Below, in pieces: positions 45,137-53,823 of a DNA stretch of 54,913 nucleotides. A program made the translations under genes and the position numbers. The notes under the pieces were generated by a model. It was not told the origin of the DNA and ran no database searches. It worked only from the letters and a program-made list of their open reading frames with translations. The DNA is from Muribaculaceae bacterium (GTDB lineage Bacteria > Bacteroidota > Bacteroidia > Bacteroidales > Muribaculaceae), in the NCBI GenBank assembly GCA_029051525.1, contig JAIDKG010000006.1:1-54913 (forward strand), written 5' to 3'. Numbering within the stretch: position 1 is the first letter of the stretch; the number at the start of each line of letters is the position of its first letter.

Positions 45137-45193
45137 GTCGGTTGCAACCGACAATTTGACCAAAGATAATTCGTCGGTTGTAACCGACGAATT
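45137..45193. promoter_or_regulatory. Two GTCGGTTG palindromes
   Basis: A perfect 16-bp palindrome GTCGGTTGCAACCGAC (45137-45152) and a 26-bp near-perfect one containing CGTCGGTTGTAACCGACG (45168-45193). Their centres are 36 bp apart. They lie between the helicase promoter and the HTH gene, in the right place for an operator pair. The reading frame through them is also open, so a coding origin cannot be excluded. Confidence 0.5.
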
Positions 45194-45272
45194 GCAACTT
45201 ATTACCAATGTGGAAGATATATTGGGTCTAATCAAGATTGAGACACCATCGGCATTTCCAATGGAAGACTAT

Positions 45273-45292
45273 CTTAAGGAACGCGCTCTAAG
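45273..45292 (-). repeat. Dispersed repeat copy
   Basis: CTTAAGGAACGCGCTCTAAG in the leader of the HTH gene. The frame stays open through it, so it could also be translated if the HTH protein starts further upstream. Confidence 0.75.
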
Positions 45293-45314
45293 TTCTCAAC
45301 ATCCCGTTCCATCA

Positions 45315-45593
45315 ATGACGATGATAATGGTGCCGGAAGAAGAGTGGCGCAACCTCCATGACACGCTGGAGCAAATCATCGACCTCATCACCCGACGCAA
45401 CTTCGATGATTCCAGCTGCGAATGGATAGAATCCGAAGAAGCCCGCAAACTTCTCGGCATCTCCCCCAAGACGTGGCAGAACTACCGCGATCAACGCCTC
45501 ATCCCCCTCTCGCAGATAGGTCGCAAAATCTACGTCAACCGCGCCGATCTCGACGACTTCCTCCGCTCACATCAGATCGCGCCGAAAAAATAG
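45315..45593 (+). CDS. HTH (excisionase/MerR-type) DNA-binding protein
   Basis: 92 residues. The N-terminal helix MTMIMVPEEEWRNLHDTLEQIIDLI is followed by a winged-helix domain CEWIESEEARKLLGISPKTWQNYRDQRLIPLSQIGRKIYVNRADLDDFLRSH, the HTH_17/excisionase type common on Bacteroidales mobile elements. The ATG at 45315 gives the usual family start. The frame remains open back to about 45090, but that would run through two palindromes and a dispersed repeat. It is followed after 66 bp by the promoter of the methyltransferase operon and may regulate it or the palindrome promoters. Confidence 0.75.
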   Translation: MTMIMVPEEEWRNLHDTLEQIIDLITRRNFDDSSCEWIESEEARKLLGISPKTWQNYRDQRLIPLSQIGRKIYVNRADLDDFLRSHQIAPKK

Positions 45594-45606
45594 CAATCAC
45601 TTTCAT

Positions 45607-45667
45607 GGCAATCTGTTATGTTTTGCGACATAACCGATTGCCATCTCAAAAATTCTTTGTAACTTTG
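45607..45667 (+). promoter_or_regulatory. Palindrome-plus-promoter of the methyltransferase operon
   Basis: A 15-of-15 paired inverted repeat with one internal mismatch (GGCAATC, GTTATGT, 6-nt loop, ACATAAC, GATTGCC; 45607-45642). The -33 TTG (45638-45640) lies in its right arm. Nineteen nt later is the -7 TAACTTTG (45660-45667). This is the same architecture as 24281-24333 and 45034-45092. The ATG at 45696 follows 28 nt on. Confidence 0.8.
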
Positions 45668-45695
45668 CATAAATAGCAACCATCAAAATCCGTGA

Positions 45696-46700
45696 ATGAT
45701 TGAGCCTCAAATCGACATAAAAGAAAACGACATTTTCGAGCTTTCGCCCGAATTACTTAACGTTTTGCTCAAAGACCACACGTTGAGCACTGATGAGCAG
45801 CAAGTCAATATTTTCTGGGCGACGGATAACTATGCCGACCGAGGCGACGGTTTTCAGTACGGCGACCAAATCACCATTGAGGCTATCACCGGCTCAAACG
45901 GCAATGTAATCGTGCCGAGAGCCGTGAAATCACGCGAGCAGCAGCAACAGCGCAGCCGCGAGATGGCAGAGGTGTTCACTCCTTCGTGGATATGCAACAA
46001 GCAGAACAACCTCGTCGATAATGCATGGTTTGGTCGCGAGGGCGTTTTCAATACCGAAGTCGACAATCCCGACGGTTCCCACTCGTGGATTGTCAATGCC
46101 GAACCCGTCGTTTTCCCTGAGGGCAAAACCTGGCGCGACTATGTGAATGAGAACCGCCTTGAAATCACCTGTGGCGAGGCTCCTTATCTCGTCAGCCGGT
46201 ACGACACCGTGACAGGCGAGCCTATCCCAGTTGAACGTCGTATCGGTATGCTTGACCGCAAACTCCGAGCTGTCAGTGAAAACACTTCGACAACCGGCGA
46301 ATGGCTCAAAGCGGCACAATCCGCTTTTATGAGCACTTACGGCTTCGAGTGGCAGGGCGACAATCTCGTGCTCGCTCGCGAAGCGCTTCTTTATACTTTC
46401 CTCGATTATTTCCGTGCCAAGTTCGGCAAAGAACCGCAACTGAAATCTTTGCAATATATCGCTTACATTATCTCTTGGAACATTTGGCAGATGGACGGCC
46501 TCAAAGGGGTTATTCCTAACTCGTGCGGCGAACGCCGCACTGTCGTTGCCGACCTTTTCGGAGAGACCGAGACCATCATCCCCTGCCAAGGTTGCAAGAA
46601 CGGCGACATTCGCGCCCATAACGGCACTTACGCTCTAATCAAGGACTGGAGCGCTCCCAAATCCAAACAGAAAATCCGATTCATCGACCTTATAAAATAA
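45696..46700 (+). CDS. Methyltransferase-like subunit (restriction subunit M type)
   Basis: 334 residues. EMAEVFTPSWICNKQNN (about residue 90) has the EVFTP motif X context of N6-adenine methyltransferases. RLEITCGEAPYLVSRYD (about 152-168) stands where motif I belongs and is family-specific. A conserved end LQYIAYIISWNIWQMDGLK follows. I see no N/DPPY catalytic motif IV, so alone it is probably not an active methylase. The family typically precedes a DEAD/DEAH helicase-methylase gene, as here with the 1344-residue protein. A role as recognition or allosteric partner is inferred. Confidence 0.75.
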   Translation: MIEPQIDIKENDIFELSPELLNVLLKDHTLSTDEQQVNIFWATDNYADRGDGFQYGDQITIEAITGSNGNVIVPRAVKSREQQQQRSREMAEVFTPSWICNKQNNLVDNAWFGREGVFNTEVDNPDGSHSWIVNAEPVVFPEGKTWRDYVNENRLEITCGEAPYLVSRYDTVTGEPIPVERRIGMLDRKLRAVSENTSTTGEWLKAAQSAFMSTYGFEWQGDNLVLAREALLYTFLDYFRAKFGKEPQLKSLQYIAYIISWNIWQMDGLKGVIPNSCGERRTVVADLFGETETIIPCQGCKNGDIRAHNGTYALIKDWSAPKSKQKIRFIDLIK

Positions 46701-46705
46701 TCATC

Positions 46706-47263
46706 ATGGCTAAGATTGACTGGAATGCCAAAGTCAAGGCAGTATCAAAATGTGATATCAACGGAAAGGCTTGTTTTATTCATTTATCCTTGATCAATAT
46801 GTTTGGATGCAAGGATTTAACTGAACTGGAGTCTACATGCATAGAGCCTGCCCGTATAGAGCTGAACAAGCAGGGAGAGGACTACAACAACCATATAATA
46901 CAAAGCAACATCGGAGAATCTGAACGATTCTACTATTGTTCGCCTTTGGCGGTAAGGTGCATGGCTTATATTGCAAAGAAGTTTGACTGGGTTGACTTTC
47001 TTGAGTACTCTGCCTATGAAGATACTTCTTTCTTTTCCGACCCCAAAGATACGAATCGCGAAATCCGTATTGGGGATAAGGTGGAAATTCTGACACCAAC
47101 GCCAGACACCATTTCCCCTACTACACCAATGGTCAATTTCAGTGGCAGGAAGGCTCTAATTATTAATATTGCGGAAAACGGTAATTTCAGACTTGTTGCC
47201 GATGGAATTCCACATGAAGTTGAATTCAGCAAGGAACATTTGAAGCTAATATCGAATGATTGA
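46706..47263 (+). CDS. Uncharacterised protein with SH3-like C-terminus
   Basis: 185 residues, 5 bp after the methyltransferase-like gene and 9 bp before the large nuclease-helicase gene. The first 115 residues are mixed and not recognised (WNAKVKAVSKCDINGKACFIHLSLINMFGC has a KilA-N/antirepressor flavour but this is weak). The C-terminus forms a small beta barrel: IRIGDKVEIL, GRKALIINIAENGNFRLV, VEFSKEHLKLIS. The tight spacing implies a role in the same system. Confidence 0.65.
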   Translation: MAKIDWNAKVKAVSKCDINGKACFIHLSLINMFGCKDLTELESTCIEPARIELNKQGEDYNNHIIQSNIGESERFYYCSPLAVRCMAYIAKKFDWVDFLEYSAYEDTSFFSDPKDTNREIRIGDKVEILTPTPDTISPTTPMVNFSGRKALIINIAENGNFRLVADGIPHEVEFSKEHLKLISND

Positions 47264-47272
47264 CGTTCGGCC

Positions 47273-50200
47273 ATGGAATATTTCTCTAACCTTAAAGCCA
47301 AGCTAATCTATGTGTTCCGCATCCCTGACGCGGCACACAGCGATTGTATGAAAATTGGTGAAGCCACTTTTGAGGACGGCAACATTACGCTGCCGCCTAA
47401 TAGCAGTGCGCTTAACAAGGCTGCCAAGGCTCGTATTGACCAGTACACCAAGACTGCCGGTATCACCTATGAACTTCTCCACACGGAAATTGCAATTTTC
47501 GTTCGCGACGGCAAAATTGCCGCCGTCAATGACAAGGAGGTTCACGAGGTCCTTCTCCGCAGCGGCATCAAACGCAAAGTGTTTGATAAAGTGAACGGTG
47601 CCAACGAGTGGTTTTGTTGCGACCTCGAAACCGCCAAGCGAGCTATCGCCGCTGTGAAGGAGGGTCGCAAAGCCCTCAAAGGTTCGGAGGTTACTGTCGG
47701 GCAGTCGCCCATTCAGTTCCGACCTGAACAGCGCGAGGCTATCGACAAAACGCTCAAGCAGTTCAAGAAGGGCAATCAGATGCTATGGAACGCCAAGATG
47801 CGTTTCGGCAAAACTCTCTCGGCTTTACAGGTTGTCAAGGAACGGGGCGATTTCCGCCGCGTCCTTATCCTTACTCACCGCCCGGTGGTCGATGCGGGCT
47901 GGTTCGAGGACTTCGGCAAAATATTCTATGACAACGACGAATACGCCTATGGTTCAAAGACCAACGGCGACACCTTCGTTTCTCTCGAACGCCGCGCACG
48001 TCGGGAGGAATGCCGTTACATATACTTTGCCTCGATGCAAGACCTCCGAGGCTCTGAACTTGTCGGCGGCAACTTCGACAAGAATAACGATATTTTCTCT
48101 ACCCCGTGGGATCTCATCATTGTAGATGAAGCCCACGAGGGTACGCAGACCGAACTTGGCAAGGCTGTGATGAAAGAGCTTACCAAGGAGAAGACGAAAG
48201 TCCTTCGTCTTTCCGGCACACCGTTCAATCTGCTCGACGATTTCAAGGAGGAAGAAATCTACACCTGGGATTATGTCATGGAGCAACGCGCCAAGGCCCG
48301 GTGGGATATTGACCACCCGGGCGACCATAATCCCTATGCCGGACTTCCTCGCTTGAACATCTATACCTACGACCTCGGCAGACTCATGAACGAGTATGCC
48401 GACGAAGATATAGCGTTCAACTTCCGCGAGTTCTTCCGTGTTAACGACAGCGGCGAATTTGTTCACCGCAGCCACGTTCAGAATTTCCTCGACCTTCTCA
48501 CGAAGACCGACGAGGACAGTATGTATCCTTTTGCCAACAAGCGCTACCGCGACATCTTCCGTCACACCCTATGGATGGTGCCGGGGGTCAAGTCTGCAAA
48601 GGCTCTCGCCGCCATGCTGCGCAATCACCCCGTATTCGGGCTGTTTGAAATCGTCAACGTGGCCGGTGACGGTGACGAGGAAGAAGCCAACGAGGAAGCT
48701 CTCAAAAAGGTTACCGACGCTATCGGCCCTGACCCTGACAAGACGCGCACCATTACGCTCTCTTGCGGTCGACTGACTACCGGCGTGAGCGTCAAGCCGT
48801 GGATGGGCGTGTTCATGCTGTCGGGCAGTTTCAACACTGCCGCCTCTGCTTATATGCAGACCATTTTCCGTGTGCAGACACCTGCCACTATCAATGGCCG
48901 CGTCAAGGAAGATTGCTATGTGTTTGACTTCGCTCCCGACCGCACTCTCAAAGTGCTGGCCGAAACCGCGAAAATTTCCACCAAGGCAGGAAAGCAATCT
49001 TCAGGCGAGCGCCAGCAGCTCGGCGAGTTCCTGAATTTCTGCCCGATCATCTCGATTGAGGGTAGCCAAATGAAGCAGCTCGATACCGAGCATATGCTTC
49101 AACAACTCAAACGTGTTTACGTTGAGCGCGTGGTGCAGAACGGTTTTGAGGACGGCTACCTTTACAATGACGAGCTGATGCGCCTGACCGATGTTGACAT
49201 CAAAGAGTTCGACGAGCTGAAAGGCATTATCGGTCAGACTAAGGCGATGGGTAAGTCTAACGACATTACTGTAAACGACCAGGGCCTCACCAACGAGGAA
49301 TACGAGGAAAAGGAAAAACTCGAAAAGAAAAAGAAGCGCGAGCTTACTCCCGAAGAAAAGGCTCGTCTCGAAGAATTGAAGAAAAAGAAGAAAGTCAAAG
49401 AGGACGCTATCTCAATTCTTCGCGGTATCTCTATCCGTATGCCTCTGATGATTTACGGTGCCAAGGTTGAGAACGAGGACGAGGAACTGACTATCGACAA
49501 TTTCACTCAACTTGTCGACCCGCAATCGTGGGAAGAATTTATGCCGAAAGGCGTTACCAAGCAACGCTTCAACGCCTTTAAGAAATACTACGACCCCGAC
49601 ATCTTCACCGCCGCGGCCAAGCGCATACGCGCTATGGCTCGTGCAGCCGACCGTCTCTCCATCGAGGAACGCATCGAGCGCATTGCTGCTATCTTCGCTA
49701 CGTTCCGTAATCCCGATAAAGAAACGGTCTTGACTCCGTGGCGCGTGGTGAATATGCATATGAGCGACACACTCGGCGGATATACTTTCTTCAACGAGGA
49801 CTTCTCGGAGACTATCGAAGAACCCCGCTTTGTAGACCATAGCGATGTTACCGCCGAGGTATTTACTCCGGATAGCCATCTCCTTGAAATAAATTCAAAG
49901 TCGGGTCTATATCCGCTGTACCTCGCCTATAACATCTACCGCTCGCGCCTGCGTAATCAGATGTTCTCGCCGGAAACCCTCGAAGAACATCAAGCCATTT
50001 GGGACGCTGCTGTTGCAGAAAACATCTTTGTTATCTGCAAGACCCCAATGGCTAAAGCCATTACTCGCCGCACACTCCTTGGCTTCCGCAAAGGGAAGGT
50101 CAATACTCGATATTTCGAGGACTTAGTAAATCAAATCAAAAATAAGCCCGACAACTTTATAGCTAAAGTTGCAAAAGGCAAGTCATTTTGGAAAGCGAAC

Positions 50201-51307
50201 GATAACGACAATATGAAATTCAAAGCCATTGTTGGCAATCCCCCTTATCAGGAAGTCGGCTTAAACAATAACAAAGCCGAGGCAATTTACCCTTACTTCT
50301 ATGATATTGCCGAGCGTATCTCTGGTATTAACGCTCTTATTTCTCCGGCTCGATTCTTATTTAATGCAGGTCTAACTCCTAAGGTTTGGAATCAAAAAAT
50401 GCTTTCAGACGAGCATATTAGTGTCGTTCGGTATTTCCATGATTCGGCAGACGTATTCCCTAATACAAATATCAATGGTGGTGTGGCTATAATCATGAGG
50501 AACATGGCTGTTAAATTCCATCCCATCGGTATGTTTATACCTAACTCTACGTTGCGTGGGATTGCTCAAAATTTTGCGGGCGCTTCTTCTAATCTTGATT
50601 CTATTGGCTTTGGCGGTCGTTCTGATTTGAAATTTAACGAAGCGTTCTTGACTGCTTTCCCTAATACTAAGGAACACATTTTAGCCCATTTGAGGGCAGA
50701 ACATCCGGAAATTTCAGAACTTGCCCCCAACGAAGAATACGAACTCAAATCGTCTTCTTTTGCTCGTACATCTTATGCATTTATATCCGAGCAGCCAGTA
50801 GATTTCCCCAATTACTATAAAATACTCGGTATCGAGAACGGACAACGAATTTGGAAGTGGGTATTGAAAGAGTATCTTTCTCCGAGGTATCCAGATAACA
50901 ACAATATCGATAAATACAAAATATTTATCTCAAAAGCAGATGGCGCCGCTGGGCAAATTGGTAAACCAATTCCTGCACGTATTGTCGGTAAGCCAGTGCT
51001 TGGAGAGCCAGGGTCTTCCTCTACCGCTTCTTTTATAAGTTTAGGTAATTTTGATACTTTAGAAGAAGCCGAAAACTTAATGAAATATGTTCAAACCAAG
51101 TTTGCCCGCGCACTTTTAGGCGTTCTAAAAGTAACTCAGGATATTACTCCGGCAAAGTGGTTATATGTCCCTATGCAGGACTTCACAGCCAACAGCGACA
51201 TCGACTGGAGCAAGAGCGTGGCGGAAATCGACGCTCAGCTCTACGCCAAATACAAGCTCTCTGACGAAGAAATCGCCTTCATCGAATCCATGATTAAGCC
51301 AATGTGA
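47273..51307 (+). CDS. Nuclease-helicase-adenine methyltransferase fusion
   Basis: 1344 residues. N-terminus (about 1-130): GIY-YIG-like nuclease domain (LIYVFRIP, MKIGEATF, RIDQYTKTAG, KEVHEVL, NEWFCCDLETAKRAI). Then an SF2 helicase: MRFGKTLSALQVV (about 175), VDEAHEGTQTE (about 283), LRLSGTPFN and a C-lobe with SCGRLTTGVSVKPW. A charged helix (676-712) follows. The C-terminal adenine methyltransferase has VFTPDSHLLEINSKSGLYPL (motifs X/I) and VGNPPYQE (motif IV, about 988), then a recognition region. The layout is that of a single-chain restriction-modification enzyme. DNA from about 50140 to 51180 is much more AT-rich than both flanks. Confidence 0.8.
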   Translation: MEYFSNLKAKLIYVFRIPDAAHSDCMKIGEATFEDGNITLPPNSSALNKAAKARIDQYTKTAGITYELLHTEIAIFVRDGKIAAVNDKEVHEVLLRSGIKRKVFDKVNGANEWFCCDLETAKRAIAAVKEGRKALKGSEVTVGQSPIQFRPEQREAIDKTLKQFKKGNQMLWNAKMRFGKTLSALQVVKERGDFRRVLILTHRPVVDAGWFEDFGKIFYDNDEYAYGSKTNGDTFVSLERRARREECRYIYFASMQDLRGSELVGGNFDKNNDIFSTPWDLIIVDEAHEGTQTELGKAVMKELTKEKTKVLRLSGTPFNLLDDFKEEEIYTWDYVMEQRAKARWDIDHPGDHNPYAGLPRLNIYTYDLGRLMNEYADEDIAFNFREFFRVNDSGEFVHRSHVQNFLDLLTKTDEDSMYPFANKRYRDIFRHTLWMVPGVKSAKALAAMLRNHPVFGLFEIVNVAGDGDEEEANEEALKKVTDAIGPDPDKTRTITLSCGRLTTGVSVKPWMGVFMLSGSFNTAASAYMQTIFRVQTPATINGRVKEDCYVFDFAPDRTLKVLAETAKISTKAGKQSSGERQQLGEFLNFCPIISIEGSQMKQLDTEHMLQQLKRVYVERVVQNGFEDGYLYNDELMRLTDVDIKEFDELKGIIGQTKAMGKSNDITVNDQGLTNEEYEEKEKLEKKKKRELTPEEKARLEELKKKKKVKEDAISILRGISIRMPLMIYGAKVENEDEELTIDNFTQLVDPQSWEEFMPKGVTKQRFNAFKKYYDPDIFTAAAKRIRAMARAADRLSIEERIERIAAIFATFRNPDKETVLTPWRVVNMHMSDTLGGYTFFNEDFSETIEEPRFVDHSDVTAEVFTPDSHLLEINSKSGLYPLYLAYNIYRSRLRNQMFSPETLEEHQAIWDAAVAENIFVICKTPMAKAITRRTLLGFRKGKVNTRYFEDLVNQIKNKPDNFIAKVAKGKSFWKANDNDNMKFKAIVGNPPYQEVGLNNNKAEAIYPYFYDIAERISGINALISPARFLFNAGLTPKVWNQKMLSDEHISVVRYFHDSADVFPNTNINGGVAIIMRNMAVKFHPIGMFIPNSTLRGIAQNFAGASSNLDSIGFGGRSDLKFNEAFLTAFPNTKEHILAHLRAEHPEISELAPNEEYELKSSSFARTSYAFISEQPVDFPNYYKILGIENGQRIWKWVLKEYLSPRYPDNNNIDKYKIFISKADGAAGQIGKPIPARIVGKPVLGEPGSSSTASFISLGNFDTLEEAENLMKYVQTKFARALLGVLKVTQDITPAKWLYVPMQDFTANSDIDWSKSVAEIDAQLYAKYKLSDEEIAFIESMIKPM

Positions 51308-51308
51308 T

Positions 51309-52925
51309 ATGATTATTGATAAGATTCACATAACAAAATTCCACGGTTTCAAAGATGTTGGATTCAAATTAGGATCCAACCTTACTATTATTGCCGGGCA
51401 GAATGGTACACAAAAAACCACTTTATTGGGAATAATGAGTCAAACTTTCTCTCTCAGTAAAGACTCTCCTATGAAAGATGAAAAGCCTCTTTGTGGGGGA
51501 AACTATAAGTCGGCATTTTCAGATAAATTTAAATTATCCCCTCAATTTGATAAACCTGGTGAACATGAGTGGACAATCTCTTTTTTGTCTAAAGAGGAAG
51601 AGGATTATACTGTGGCAAGCATGTACAGGGACAAAAGTAAAGATGAGAGTATCAGATTTTGGAAGAAAGGTTCGCGTGGTAAAGGCACTGGATATGCTCA
51701 GTATCCTGTAATTTTCCTAAGCCTCAAACGATTGATTCCGCTTGGTGAAGAACCATCGCTTAAAGCCAAACTTGATATTAAGTTAGACGACAAAGAGATA
51801 GAATTGTTTAAATCGTTACATAATGATATTCTATTTTCCTTTGAAGAGATAACTGAAGCGAACATCATTGAATCTCCTAACAAGACTACATTAGGTATGA
51901 CTACCGATAAGTACGATTGGATGCAGAATTCAGCTGGTCAAGATAATGTTGGCAAGATTTTATTGGCTCTTCTTTCCTTCAAACGTTTGAAAGAAAAGTA
52001 TAAAAAGACGTATAAAGGAGGTCTACTTTTTATTGATGAACTGGATGCCACAATGTACCCAGGCTCACAGCGCAAACTTCTCGAAGTTTTACGCTCATTT
52101 TCATCTAAGTATAAAATTCAAGTAGTGTTTACAACCCATTCATTAACACTTTTGGAAAATGGGTATCAACTTCTCAAAGAAGCCGATTCAAATCCAAGTA
52201 CAGTTAATAGTGTGCAAATATTGTATCTCGAAAAGAAAGATGACTCTATTGAAGTACAAGAGAAATTTCCATTTGCGGCCGTAAGAAACAGACTTCAACA
52301 CATTACATCCCCGAAAACAAAACAAAAGAAAGTCATTCTCTTTACCGAAGACCCTGAAGCTGTGGCCCTCATTAGATCACTGTTAAATGGCATTGGATGC
52401 GTTTCAAGGATTGAATTCAGTACTTGTAAATTCGGTAAGGGGAATTTGATTAATTTGATACAATCTAAACTTGAGTATTTTCAGTTCCCTAATAGTATCA
52501 TTGTTTTTGATGGCGACGTGAGTGCAGATAAAGATGATGTAAAAAAGCTCAGCGAGATAAAGCACACCCACAATTGGGTCTTTTTACCCTCTACGTTGTC
52601 TCCAGAAAGATTACTCTCTGACTACCTAGCCTCCCTCAGCGATAAAGATCCTCTGTGGACAATGATTAATCCGGACTATACAAAGCATGTATGCTTCGAC
52701 GCGTATAAGCCAGACAAAATTGCATCTAATAGAGATGTTGCAAAATTATGGTTTCAAGGTCAATCACAGCAATACCCTAACTGGTGTACTACAATCATTA
52801 AATCTTGGAAAAAGTCTTCTCCTGAGCGAGAAAATATGGCGAAATCTTTTGTAAAATCGTTTGTAGACTTATTCAATATGATTGCAGAGGAAGTTCGTAT
52901 ACCTAAAATAATCAAAAAGTTATGA
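51309..52925 (+). CDS. AAA ATPase with C-terminal TOPRIM-like domain (OLD-like)
   Basis: 538 residues, 1 bp after the previous stop. Start MIIDKIHITKFHGFKD is typical of ABC/SMC-like ATPases. The Walker A is GQNGTQKTT (30-38), with Gln replacing the usual Gly/Ser before Lys. Walker B LLFIDELDATMYP (about 238) and the H-loop VVFTTHS follow. From about 335, KKVILFTEDPEAVALIRSLL and NSIIVFDGDVSADKDD give the Glu and DxD of a TOPRIM nuclease, as in OLD/Gabija GajA-type proteins. The Dam-type gene overlaps its stop by 4 bp. Confidence 0.8.
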   Translation: MIIDKIHITKFHGFKDVGFKLGSNLTIIAGQNGTQKTTLLGIMSQTFSLSKDSPMKDEKPLCGGNYKSAFSDKFKLSPQFDKPGEHEWTISFLSKEEEDYTVASMYRDKSKDESIRFWKKGSRGKGTGYAQYPVIFLSLKRLIPLGEEPSLKAKLDIKLDDKEIELFKSLHNDILFSFEEITEANIIESPNKTTLGMTTDKYDWMQNSAGQDNVGKILLALLSFKRLKEKYKKTYKGGLLFIDELDATMYPGSQRKLLEVLRSFSSKYKIQVVFTTHSLTLLENGYQLLKEADSNPSTVNSVQILYLEKKDDSIEVQEKFPFAAVRNRLQHITSPKTKQKKVILFTEDPEAVALIRSLLNGIGCVSRIEFSTCKFGKGNLINLIQSKLEYFQFPNSIIVFDGDVSADKDDVKKLSEIKHTHNWVFLPSTLSPERLLSDYLASLSDKDPLWTMINPDYTKHVCFDAYKPDKIASNRDVAKLWFQGQSQQYPNWCTTIIKSWKKSSPERENMAKSFVKSFVDLFNMIAEEVRIPKIIKKL

Positions 52926-53785
52926 GTAAGTTCTATTCTCCATTAAGATATCCTGGCGGAAAAAATTGCATATTCCCATTCATGTCAGAGCTAATCCATG
53001 AGAATGGGTTGGACGGATGCGTGTATGCCGAGCCATTTGCAGGAGGGGCAGGACTTGCTCTTCATTTATTATTGGATGGGATAGTTTCTGAGGTTTATCT
53101 TAATGATCTAGACCGCTCGATCTATTGCTTTTGGAATAGCATAATAGAACGAACTGATGACTTTTGCAATTGGATTAACGAAGTTTCAGTAACGATGGAA
53201 ACTTGGAATTGGGCAAAAGGTATATACAGTAATCTTTTAACAGAAGATCCATTTGAATTAGCCAAAGCTACCTTCTTTCTCAATAGAACAAATGTGTCCG
53301 GTATTATAACGGGTGGACCCATTGGAGGGCCAAATCAGATCGGTAAATTTAAAATTAATGCAAGATTCAACAAAGCAGACCTCATTAACCGAATTAGACG
53401 TATTGGCGATATTGGTCATGCTATCCACTTGTATTGCTTAGATGGAACTGAATTTTTGAAAATGCTTAATCGTAAGCACAAACCAATGTTTATATATATT
53501 GATCCTCCTTATGTAAAGAAAGGTAGTGATTTGTACATGAATTTTTTTAACAAGGATGACCATAGAGAATTAATGAATCGAATTATGAAAATTCGTAAGC
53601 ATTGGCTTATTTCATATGATAATACAAAGTTTATACGTGAGTTGTATCCCAATTTTACCAAGTATGTATATTCATTGTCTCAGTGCACATCTAATCGTAT
53701 AGGTGATGAACTTATAATTTTGGATGCGACATTACGCGCCGACAATGCACTCAATAAACTAAAAAATCCTATACTGATTGACTAA
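52922..53785 (+). CDS. Dam/D12-class DNA adenine methylase
   Basis: 287 residues. N-terminal LRYPGGKNCIFPFMSELI is the D12-class motif X. Motif I is VYAEPFAGGAGLALHLLL and the catalytic motif IV is YIDPPYVKKGS. The specificity loop includes NRTNVSGIITGGPIGG. The enzyme methylates adenine N6; the target cannot be told. Its 4-bp overlap with the AAA/TOPRIM gene suggests a methylase plus nuclease pair. Codon use is AT-rich, matching its upstream neighbour but not the Fic gene. Confidence 0.85.
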   Translation: MSKFYSPLRYPGGKNCIFPFMSELIHENGLDGCVYAEPFAGGAGLALHLLLDGIVSEVYLNDLDRSIYCFWNSIIERTDDFCNWINEVSVTMETWNWAKGIYSNLLTEDPFELAKATFFLNRTNVSGIITGGPIGGPNQIGKFKINARFNKADLINRIRRIGDIGHAIHLYCLDGTEFLKMLNRKHKPMFIYIDPPYVKKGSDLYMNFFNKDDHRELMNRIMKIRKHWLISYDNTKFIRELYPNFTKYVYSLSQCTSNRIGDELIILDATLRADNALNKLKNPILID

Positions 53786-53823
53786 AACGTATTGATATGC
53801 GGAAGCATTATTGATATTTAATT

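Noticed and set aside
48000..49900. Long antisense ORFs (up to 203 codons) opposite the nuclease-helicase gene and elsewhere
   Set aside because: Typical shadows of GC-balanced coding sequence; no start context, and the sense frame has clear domains.
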